From contig NZ_FNHE01000002.1 in the NCBI RefSeq assembly GCF_900103785.1, positions 496,001-560,000 of the forward strand: DNA of 64,000 nt, written 5' to 3'. The translations under genes were made by a program, and so were the position numbers. A model generated the notes under the pieces. That model saw only the letters and a program-made list of their open reading frames with translations, did no database searches and was not told the DNA's origin. The stretch comes from Geodermatophilus siccatus. Its GTDB lineage: Bacteria > Actinomycetota > Actinomycetes > Mycobacteriales > Geodermatophilaceae. Below, piece by piece: positions 1 through 6,717 of the stretch (position 1 is the stretch's first letter; every line of letters begins with the position of its first letter).

Positions 1-283
1 CGCCGCCGACCACGAGCTCCGCGGTGGTGAGGACCCTGGTGACGTCGACGACGGGGTGCCAGCGCACCCGGCCGTCGCGGAGGACGAAGGCCCCCATCGG
101 CCGGCTGCCGGACATCTCGGCGTCGAAGCCGCGGTCCTCTCGCCCGACCCCGGCACGGCGGGTCGCGGTGTGGCTCCTGGCCGCCGTCGCGGTGATCACG
201 CTCGTCCCGTCCCGCTCGTACGGCGGGGCGAACGTGAGGACCTGCCGATCGTGGCGGTCGGACGTGGGTCGGGGCTCGGTCAT
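1..283 (-). CDS. GerW/YtfJ-like sporulation-type protein (5' part, runs off the left edge)
   Basis: Only the first 94 codons are present; the gene continues leftwards beyond base 1. The ATG is at 283-281. The visible protein has a polar N-terminus, then the stretch GAFVLRDGRVRWHPVVDV at about residues 70-87, which matches the GerW/YtfJ signature (GAYVIRDGEVRWxPALD) of spore germination/sporulation proteins. In non-sporulating actinobacteria these proteins are of unknown function. It is divergent from the arrestin-like gene at 460, and the shared 176-bp gap should hold both promoters. The family call rests on one motif in a fragment; the role is not inferable. Confidence 0.6.
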   Translation of the reverse strand, partial: MTEPRPTSDRHDRQVLTFAPPYERDGTSVITATAARSHTATRRAGVGREDRGFDAEMSGSRPMGAFVLRDGRVRWHPVVDVTRVLTTAELVVGG

Positions 284-459
284 CTGCACTCCCGGTGTCG
301 GCGGTCCCGGCCACGCTGGCACTGCACCGGCAGCTCCGGTACGGGCCGGAGGTCCCGACCGCGGACGTCCTTCGACCGACGCCGGGATCCGCACCGCCAC
401 CCCAGCATGGGCCGGAGGGCACCGCCGACCGGCCGACGGCGAGGGAGGGGACGCGCGGG

Positions 460-1329
460 ATGAGGACCCACACGGGGGCGCTGGAGGTCGACGTGGTGCG
501 GGCGGACGTCGTCGAGGCCGACCGGGTGGACGTCGTCGTGTCGCTCACGGCGGCCCACGACGTGGTGGTCGACAGCGGTCAGGTCGACCTGGTCCGCACG
601 CTGGCCCTCAGCCATCGTGAACGGAACTGGAACGGTGCCGGCTCCACCGTGGGTCGACGCACCGAGTCCGTGCTCGGCCGGGTCGACCTCGACGCGGCGG
701 GCTCCCTGGTCGCCGGCCAGACCGAGCACCTGCACGCGGTCGTGCCCGTGCCGAGGACCGGCGAGGCCTCGGTCGCCGGCCGGCTTGTCCAGCAGGGGTA
801 CGCCGTGCGGGTGCGGTGCCGCACCGGGGAGCACGTCGTCGCGGCGACGAGGGACGTCCACGTCCCCTCCACGCCGGACCCGTCCTCCTCGGCGCTGCCA
901 CCCGCCGTGCGGGAGGACGCCGGGACCGCCGTCCTGGGCATCGAGGACGTACCGCGACCCCGGCTGTACGGCGGGGTCCCGGTGCGAGGCACGGTGACTC
1001 TCGACCCACTGGTCGGCGGGCACGCGCGCGGGGTGCGCGTGGACCTCCTGATGGTGGAGCGGGTGTCCGCCGCCGGCGGCGAGCCGCTGCAGGAGGACCT
1101 CGACGCGTCGACCGTCATGGCCTCCGTGTCGCCGGCGGAGCACGTGGAGCTGGTGCCCGGTCAGGCCCTGCGGCTGCCGTTCACCCTGCACGTGCCCGAC
1201 CGCCTCCCGGCGCCGACCGTGCGGACACCGGACTTCGCGGTGCGCTGGGTGCTGCGGGCCGTCCTCGACCGACCTCTGCGGCGCGATCCCTCGGTGACGC
1301 TCGAGCTCCTGGCGGCGACCACGGCCTGA
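460..1329 (+). CDS. arrestin-fold protein (Spo0M/arrestin-like)
   Basis: A 289-residue protein of predicted all-beta composition. I chose the ATG at 460 because a purine-rich GAGGGAGGGG lies about 10 bases upstream and the protein becomes regular only from here; an upstream in-frame ATG at 295 would add low-complexity sequence. Two beta-sandwich halves can be seen: an N-terminal half (about residues 1-130) of alternating valine strands, and a C-terminal half that starts near VLGIEDVPRPRLYGG and ends in the arrestin_C-like stretch FAVRWVLRAVLDRPL. Proteins of this type (Spo0M, vacuolar-sorting arrestins) act as scaffolds, not enzymes. It faces a GerW-like gene, and a sporulation-type theme is possible but unproven. 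Confidence 0.55.
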   Translation: MRTHTGALEVDVVRADVVEADRVDVVVSLTAAHDVVVDSGQVDLVRTLALSHRERNWNGAGSTVGRRTESVLGRVDLDAAGSLVAGQTEHLHAVVPVPRTGEASVAGRLVQQGYAVRVRCRTGEHVVAATRDVHVPSTPDPSSSALPPAVREDAGTAVLGIEDVPRPRLYGGVPVRGTVTLDPLVGGHARGVRVDLLMVERVSAAGGEPLQEDLDASTVMASVSPAEHVELVPGQALRLPFTLHVPDRLPAPTVRTPDFAVRWVLRAVLDRPLRRDPSVTLELLAATTA

Positions 1330-1446
1330 CTCCTCGGCGTCCCGCTCCGAACGTCCGCCCGGGCGGTGGGTCCTGCGGCACCGGGACGATCGGCCCTCAC
1401 GATCACGAGCCGTCCCGGCCACCGTGGGGCCGTGCCCGCCGACCGG

Positions 1447-2211
1447 ATGCCGCTGCTCGAGGCGGCCCTGAACCTGTCCCGCTTCCACAAGGAGCACGAG
1501 CGGTTCTACGCCTCCTCGCCGCTGGAGACCGCGCTGCGGCTGCAGCGGCACGCCCGCGCCCTGCAGGCACTGGCCGACCGGTGGACCGCCGCCGTGCCCT
1601 CGGAGCACCCGGCGCCGAGTCCCCACGCGGGCGCCGAGGACCTCAACAGCGAGGCCGCGACCGCCCTCGAGGGCGTGCTCTTCCTGGAGGGCGAGGGCCG
1701 CCCGGCCGAGATGACCGCGATGATCGGCGCGCTGCGTGCCGACGCCGACGCGTTCGCCGCGGGCGGGAACTGGCTGGCGGACGCGATGCAGGCGTCGTGG
1801 AACGTGGCCGCGGCGCTGCTGGAGATCGATGCCCTCGCCGACGTCATGGGCGAACGGCATCGGATCATCGCCAACGACTGGCTGGCCGCGCACGAGCAGT
1901 CACTGATCGCCGTCCTGCTCGTCCGCGCCGCCGACATGCTCGACCGCGTCGAGCTCACCCCGGCCGCCCTGCGTGCTGATCTCGCCGGCGCCCGCGTCGC
2001 GCCGGGCCGGCTGTACGCCGCGGCCGAGGTGGTCTCCCGGGCCGCGGACCTGTGCTGCGAGTCCGCCGAGCTGGTGCACGACAACGAACGCCGCTGGCGG
2101 GTGACCCGCGGGCGCATCGAGGAGGTCGTGCAGGCGATGGCGTCCGGCGGCGACCCGGCCTCGCCACGCGGCGCCGACGGGGAGCCGCGGCGCGAGGAGG
2201 TCGGCGGCTGA
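1447..2211 (+). CDS. hypothetical helical protein
   Basis: About 254 residues, not recognised. It is rich in Ala, Leu, Glu and Arg and should be almost entirely alpha-helical, with no transmembrane segment or signal peptide. The C-terminal 30 residues are polar and probably disordered. The ATG at 1447 has no clear Shine-Dalgarno; a GTG at 1432 (VPADRMPLLEAAL) is an alternative, and the true start is uncertain. It follows the arrestin-like gene by a little over 100 bp on the same strand. Codon usage is typical of the window (strong third-position GC), so I take it as a real gene of unknown function. Confidence 0.55.
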   Translation: MPLLEAALNLSRFHKEHERFYASSPLETALRLQRHARALQALADRWTAAVPSEHPAPSPHAGAEDLNSEAATALEGVLFLEGEGRPAEMTAMIGALRADADAFAAGGNWLADAMQASWNVAAALLEIDALADVMGERHRIIANDWLAAHEQSLIAVLLVRAADMLDRVELTPAALRADLAGARVAPGRLYAAAEVVSRAADLCCESAELVHDNERRWRVTRGRIEEVVQAMASGGDPASPRGADGEPRREEVGG

Positions 2212-2426
2212 GGACGACGCCGGATCACCGCTCCGGTGCCGTCCCGGCCTCGGGGGCTCCGCGCGGACGACCGGCGGGGAGGCGACGGAGACGTCGAGCG
2301 TCTCCTGCCCGGTCGGGTGCACGGAACGCCGCGGAGGCGGACCGGGCGAGTGGCTGTGGCCTTGCACGCCCGTCCGTGGTGGGCCCGCGCCAGCCGGGTC
2401 CTGCGGAGTCCCAGCCCGACGACGGA

Positions 2427-2462
2427 CGGACCTTGGTCGCTCGCACCCGGGACCCACGGCCC
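2427..2462. promoter_or_regulatory. two tandem DosR/DevR-like boxes upstream of the Acg-type nitroreductase
   Basis: Box 1 is CGGAC-CTTG-GTCGC (2427-2440) and box 2 is GGGAC-CCAC-GGCCC (2449-2462). Both have two 5-bp half sites separated by 4 bp, as in the mycobacterial DosR consensus (GGGAC-N4-GTCCC / GGCCC). The boxes start 22 bp apart, two helical turns, the usual arrangement for paired DosR dimers. Box 2 ends about 57 bp before the ATG at 2520. The rest of the 308-bp gap (2212-2519) holds no gene that I can see. The match is by eye; in DNA this GC-rich, single boxes can arise by chance. Confidence 0.5.
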
Positions 2463-2519
2463 TGCGCCTGACCGCACTGCCGGCCGAGGCTCCTCGCCTA
2501 CCGACCGTCAGGAGCTCCC

Positions 2520-3656
2520 ATGGACCACCCCACCGACGCATCGCGCCCGCACGCCCCCGCGGCGCAGGCCCGGGCGGTCGCGCTCGAAGCAGCCGTCGAC
2601 CGGGCGGTTCGCGCGCCCTCGGTGCACAACACCCAGCCGTGGACGTTCGTCCTGGGTCCCGACCGCGTCGAGGTGCGCGCCGACCGCACCAGGCAGCTCA
2701 CCGTCATCGACCCGCTCGGCCGCGAGCTGGTGCAGAGCGTCGGGGCGGCGCTGTTCAACCTGCGCGTCGCCCTCGCGGCCCGCGGGTGGGCCGTGGCCGT
2801 GAACCGCTTCCCGCGGCCCGACGACCCCGACCTGCTGGCGGTCGTGCGCGCCGTCGCCGGCGCTCCCGACGTCTCCCTCGCCGGATACGACCAGACCATC
2901 CCCCGTCGCCGGACCAACCGGCGCCCGCTGACCGGCGACCCCGTCCCCGACGAGCTGCTCCGCGAGCTGGCGGCCCTCGCCGCGGCCGAGGGCACCGTGC
3001 TGGTGCCGGTGCTCCGGCAGGACCACCGCCACCTGGTGGCGCGGTTGACCCAGCAGGCCGACGAGCTGCAGAACGCCGACCGCGCCTACCGGGCCGAGAT
3101 CCGGCACTGGACGACCCGGCCGGCCGAGGAGGGCGATGGGGTGCCGGCGTCCGCGGTCCCGCGCATGGAGGGCCGGTTCCCCGTCGACATGCCGCAGCGG
3201 GACTTCGACACCCGCGGCGAGGGGCGGCTGCCCGAGGATCCCGGCGACAGCGCCGAGCGGACGCTGGCGCTGCTGGCCACCCGCACCGACTCCCCCCTCG
3301 ACTGGCTGAGGTGCGGCGAGGCGCTGCAGCACGTGCTCCTGGAGCTGACCCGGCGCGGATGGGTGGCCAGCCCCGTCACGCAAGCCATCGAGGTCCCGCT
3401 CACCCGTACCCAGCTGAGGGCGGCTCTGACCTGGGACGCCCACCCCCAGGTGCTGCTGAGGATCGGGCACGCCGACGACCTGGCGGCGGCTCCGCGCCGG
3501 TCCCGCGCCGATGTCGTGCGCAACAGCACCCGGCTGCCCGAGCCACGGCGCACCCGGGCGGTCCCGACGCCGACGAGCTGGCCACCGGGACGACGGGACC
3601 CCCGGCCCGCGCCCCGCCCGGTGTCGGACGGCCGCGGGGGGACGACGTGGCTGTGA
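2520..3656 (+). CDS. Acg-type nitroreductase family protein (putative FMN-binding)
   Basis: A 378-residue protein. RAPSVHNTQPWTF near residues 30-43 is the N-terminal signature of the Acg/Rv3131 branch of the nitroreductase superfamily, and RRRTNRRPL (about 125-133) and QLRAALTWDAHPQVLLRIG (about 297-315) are its other usual blocks. Typical nitroreductases are about 200 residues; the Acg branch is a tandem-like 320-380 form, and some members sequester FMN instead of acting as reductases. AGGAG lies 5 bp before the ATG. In Mycobacterium this branch belongs to the DosR dormancy regulon, and DosR-like boxes sit upstream here too. The extreme C-terminus is Pro/Arg-rich and probably disordered. 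Confidence 0.85.
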   Translation: MDHPTDASRPHAPAAQARAVALEAAVDRAVRAPSVHNTQPWTFVLGPDRVEVRADRTRQLTVIDPLGRELVQSVGAALFNLRVALAARGWAVAVNRFPRPDDPDLLAVVRAVAGAPDVSLAGYDQTIPRRRTNRRPLTGDPVPDELLRELAALAAAEGTVLVPVLRQDHRHLVARLTQQADELQNADRAYRAEIRHWTTRPAEEGDGVPASAVPRMEGRFPVDMPQRDFDTRGEGRLPEDPGDSAERTLALLATRTDSPLDWLRCGEALQHVLLELTRRGWVASPVTQAIEVPLTRTQLRAALTWDAHPQVLLRIGHADDLAAAPRRSRADVVRNSTRLPEPRRTRAVPTPTSWPPGRRDPRPAPRPVSDGRGGTTWL

Positions 3657-3720
3657 CGTCCCCGAGCCGGCCCACCGAGCCCGGACACCGCGGCCCGGTG
3701 CGACGTCGAGGGTGCAGTCG

Positions 3721-4266
3721 GTGACGCCGGCGCGGCCGCGGGTGCTCGTGACGGCGGCGAGCAGGCACGGGTCCACCCACGAGATCGCCGACGCGCTCAC
3801 GCGTCGGCTGCAGGAGGCTGCCGGGGACCGGGGACTCACCGCGGCCGCCCTGCACGCGGAGAACCGTCCGGACCCGGCCGGGTTCGACGCCGTCGTCCTC
3901 GGCAGTGCCGTCTACCACGGCAGCTGGCTGGAGCCGGCCCGGGAGCTCGCCCACCGGCACGCCGCCGTCCTGCGCGCGCGGCCGGTGTGGCTGTTCTCCA
4001 GCGGTCCCATCGGTGAGCCGCCGTACCCGCCGGACGAGCCGTACGACGCCGCCACGCTGACCGGGCTGCTCGCTCCCCGTGGCCACCGCGTGTTCCCCGG
4101 ACGGCTGGAGCCGTCGCGGCTGAGCGCCCCCGAACGGGCCGTGGTGACCGCGATGCGGGCACCGGTCGGCGACTTCCGCGACTGGGACGCCGTCCGGAGC
4201 TGGGCGGTGGAGATCGCGACGGCGCTCACCAGCGCGGCCCTCCCGGCCGAGGAGGGGATGCGGTGA
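3721..4266 (+). CDS. stand-alone flavodoxin-domain protein
   Basis: A 181-residue flavodoxin-fold protein (HemG-type long-chain flavodoxin family). The N-terminal phosphate-binding stretch is RVLVTAASRHGSTHEIA; VVLGSAVYHGSW and WLFSSGPIG are the following FMN-contacting loops. I chose the GTG at 3721 because GAGGG lies 8 bp upstream; GTG 3712 is the alternative. It starts 64 bp after the nitroreductase and may share its transcript. It is a paralogue of the flavodoxin domain fused to acetate kinase in the convergent neighbour. Probable role: low-potential electron carrier or FMN-dependent oxidase during oxygen limitation (inferred from context). Confidence 0.75.
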   Translation: MTPARPRVLVTAASRHGSTHEIADALTRRLQEAAGDRGLTAAALHAENRPDPAGFDAVVLGSAVYHGSWLEPARELAHRHAAVLRARPVWLFSSGPIGEPPYPPDEPYDAATLTGLLAPRGHRVFPGRLEPSRLSAPERAVVTAMRAPVGDFRDWDAVRSWAVEIATALTSAALPAEEGMR

Positions 4267-4306
4267 CCGCGGAGGCCGACGCCGTGCTGCACCGCACCGG
4301 GCCAGG

Positions 4307-6001
4307 TCAGACGCGCGGAGCGGCGGCCAGCGACGCGCCGATGGTCTCGCCCCAGGCCGTGACCGCCGGCAGGTCGCGGAAGTCGCCCTCCGGCGCGCGC
4401 AGCGCCGCGACGACGGCCCGCTCCGGGAGGCCGAGGAGGGAGCGGTCGAGCCGCCCGGGGAACACCCGGTGCTCCCGGCACCGCGTCAGGGTGAGCATCT
4501 CGCCGACGTCCAGCAGCTCCTCCGGTGGCCGCCCCGGCGTCCCGACCGGGCCGCTGGAGAAGGCCCAGACCGGCCGGTCCCACAGGTCGATCGCGGTGCG
4601 CAGGACCAGGTCGCGGGCCACGGGCAGCCAGTGCCCCTGGTAGACGGCGCTGCCGACCACGACGGCGTCGCAGTCGCGGACCGAGTCCACCTCCGCGGCG
4701 TCCCGGACCTCGACGTCGGCGCTCCCGGCCCGCCGGATCCCGTCGGCCACCGCCTCGGCGACGCCCCGCGTCCCCCCGTGCCGGCTGGCGACCGCGACCA
4801 GCACCCGGATCGGGCCGCTCCCTCCGTCCCGGTCCGCCCGTCCGGGGGGAGGCTCGTCCTCCCGGGCCGCGGCGGTCCGGGCGAGGCGGTCCACGACGGC
4901 CTCCTCGTCGACGGGGACGGCGAGCACGCGCAGCCCCGTCGCCACCAGCCGCTCGCTCGGCGACCCGTGCAACGCTGCGGCGCCCGGGCGCACCGGCAGC
5001 AGCCGGGCGCAGACCCGCTCGCGGACCGCGGCCGAGTGGACCCCGATGCCCCCGGTGAACACCAGTGAGTCCCAGCCGTCCAGGGTCGTCACGGCCGCGG
5101 CCACGGCCATGGCGACGTCCCGGACGAAGACCCGCACGGCCAGGTCGGCGGCGGAGTCCTCTGCCTCGAGCAGCGTCCGCAGGTCGGTCCGGCCGCCGGA
5201 GAGCCCGGCGACGCCCGACCGCCGGTTAAGCAGGTCACGGACGGCGCCGGCAGACCCCTCCCGCCCCACCAGCCGGAGCACGACCTCCGGGTCGAGGTCC
5301 CCGCTGCGGGTCAACGACGGCACACCCCCGGCGGGGCTGAGCGCCATGGTCGTGTGCCGCGGGAGCCCGGCGTCGACCGCCGTGACGCTGCAGCCGCTGC
5401 CCAGGTGCACCACCACGGCGCGCCCGAGACCGGGCACGAGGTCGACGACGCTCTGCACGGCCAGCCCGTGGAACCCCCACCGCCGCAGCCCGGCGCTGCG
5501 GACCTCCTCCGGCAGCGGCAGGGCGACGGCCTCGTCGGGTAGCCGGTCGTGGAACCCGCTGTCCGATACGAGCACCACCTGCGCCTGCGGCCACTGCCGG
5601 CACGCCTCGTCCACCACGTCCAGCTGGCGCGGCAGGTGCAGCGGGTCGAGGTCGGCCTCGGCGCGCAGCCGGGCGAGCAGCGCGCCCCCGGCCGGGACGG
5701 CGCCGTGCAGCAGCGGGCTGCCGTGGACGATCCGGTGGGCGACGACGTCGGGACGCAGGCCGCGCCGGGCGAGCGCCGCGGCGACCACGGTCAGCACGTC
5801 GTCCCACCCGGCGCAGGGACCGGCGTCCTCCGCAGGCGAGCCGGGGACCTCCACCGTGACGCGTCCGGCACCCCGGTCGAGGCCGGCGACATCCAGCCGC
5901 AGCCGCAGCGCCGGGTCACGCACCGCCGCCTTGAGCGAACTGGACCCGACGTTCAGGGACAGCACCACCGGGCGCGCGCCGAGGAGCCGGGACGACGTCA
6001 T
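4307..6001 (-). CDS. acetate kinase fused to a C-terminal flavodoxin domain
   Basis: A 564-residue bifunctional protein. Residues 1 to about 385 are acetate kinase: VLSLNVGSSSLKAAV (ATP-binding start), HRIVHGS, RRWGFHGLAVQSV, VVVHLGSGCSVTAVDAG, TRSGDLDPEV, NRRSGVAGLSG and VFTGGIGVHSAAVRERV. After an acidic/Pro linker, residues from about 397 form a flavodoxin domain (RVLVAVASRHGGTRG, VVVGSAVYQGHWLP, WAFSSGPVG) closely similar to the stand-alone flavodoxin next door. Canonical acetate kinase is about 400 residues and ends where the linker begins. The reading frame is open throughout, so the fusion is not an artefact of a missed stop. The start ATG at 6001 is preceded by GAAGGGG. Likely roles: ATP formation from acetyl phosphate plus flavin electron transfer under fermentation or hypoxia. 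No phosphotransacetylase gene is in the window. Confidence 0.88.
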   Translation of the reverse strand: MTSSRLLGARPVVLSLNVGSSSLKAAVRDPALRLRLDVAGLDRGAGRVTVEVPGSPAEDAGPCAGWDDVLTVVAAALARRGLRPDVVAHRIVHGSPLLHGAVPAGGALLARLRAEADLDPLHLPRQLDVVDEACRQWPQAQVVLVSDSGFHDRLPDEAVALPLPEEVRSAGLRRWGFHGLAVQSVVDLVPGLGRAVVVHLGSGCSVTAVDAGLPRHTTMALSPAGGVPSLTRSGDLDPEVVLRLVGREGSAGAVRDLLNRRSGVAGLSGGRTDLRTLLEAEDSAADLAVRVFVRDVAMAVAAAVTTLDGWDSLVFTGGIGVHSAAVRERVCARLLPVRPGAAALHGSPSERLVATGLRVLAVPVDEEAVVDRLARTAAAREDEPPPGRADRDGGSGPIRVLVAVASRHGGTRGVAEAVADGIRRAGSADVEVRDAAEVDSVRDCDAVVVGSAVYQGHWLPVARDLVLRTAIDLWDRPVWAFSSGPVGTPGRPPEELLDVGEMLTLTRCREHRVFPGRLDRSLLGLPERAVVAALRAPEGDFRDLPAVTAWGETIGASLAAAPRV

Positions 6002-6027
6002 GGTCGGACACCCCTTCGAGGGTCGGC

Positions 6028-6085
6028 GGGACGCAGGGACCAGGCTGGCACCGGCGTCGACGGGCGGGGTGGGGTCGGAGGTCCC
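6028..6085. promoter_or_regulatory. two DosR-like boxes upstream of the acetate kinase-flavodoxin gene
   Basis: GGGAC-GCAG-GGACC (6028-6041) and GGGTC-GGAG-GTCCC (6072-6085) each match 9 of 10 half-site bases of the DosR-type palindrome with a 4-bp spacer. They start 44 bp apart, twice the 22-bp register seen at the nitroreductase promoter. They lie 27-84 bp upstream of the minus-strand ATG at 6001. Same caveat: matched by eye in GC-rich DNA. Confidence 0.38.
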
Positions 6086-6194
6086 GTCCACGGGTGCCCT
6101 CCCGGCACGGCGCGGTCCGGTGACCGGCCGCCTGCTGTGCCACCTCCGTGTGCTGGGCGCCCATCGGCTGGCCGGCAGCCGGGGTCGACATGCA

Positions 6195-6660
6195 CCTGCG
6201 AGGGGGGCGCTCCAGCGCACGCTCGGCCAGGAGCTGCCCCGGGCCGAGCTCCCCCTCGCCACCGCGGCCGGACTGCTCGTCCTGCTCGGGATCGCGGCGG
6301 TCGCGGAAGAGCTGGGCTGGACCGGCTACCTCCTCGACGCCTGGCTGCAGCGCTGGGGCGCGCTGCCCACGGCGCTGGCCGTGGGACTGGTGTGGGCGGC
6401 CTGGCACCTGGTGCCCTACGTGCAGGCGGGTCACGGACCGACGTGGCCGGCCTTCCAGTGCCTCCTGACGGTCGCTCTCCGGGTGCTGATCGTCCGGGTG
6501 CACACCGACTCCGGCCGGAGCCTGCCGGTGGCCGCCGCCATGCACGCGTCGGCGAACCTCACGGTCGCGGCCTTCCCCCGCTGCGGCTCGCACTACGACC
6601 CGGTGGTGACCGGCTCGCTCCTCTGGTCGGACAGCGGACCTCGGGCCCTGTGGACGGTCC
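6195..6660 (+). pseudogene. relic of a CPBP-family intramembrane metalloprotease
   Basis: The plus strand encodes the core of a CPBP (Abi) protease: EELGWTGYLLDAWLQRWG carries the EExxWxGY catalytic motif, VWAAWHLVPY the second motif His, and SLPVAAAMHASANL the third. The hydrophobic helices that should precede the EE motif are absent, and the conserved end FPRCGSHYDPVVTG runs into unrelated sequence with no stop codon in frame. Both termini are therefore lost. CPBP proteases often accompany DosR-type gene sets in actinobacteria, so this is probably a decayed member of the same locus. Confidence 0.6.
6635..6649. promoter_or_regulatory. DosR-like box upstream of the PEP-utilising enzyme
   Basis: CGGAC-CTCG-GGCCC-T matches 9 of 10 half-site bases of the DosR-type palindrome and includes the trailing T seen in many mycobacterial boxes (GGGACTTNNGGCCCT). 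It ends 68 bp before the ATG at 6718. No second box is visible at a 22-bp spacing. Confidence 0.4.
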
Positions 6661-6717
6661 GCCGGCCGGGTCCACCGTGGGGCCGGGGGATCCGCGAGCG
6701 CACAGGGAGCCGACGCC

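Noticed and set aside
3657..3720. A DosR-like box upstream of the stand-alone flavodoxin (around CGGACACCGCGGCCCG)
   Set aside because: Only the first half site fits; the second is displaced and matches poorly. The gene may simply be read from the nitroreductase promoter.
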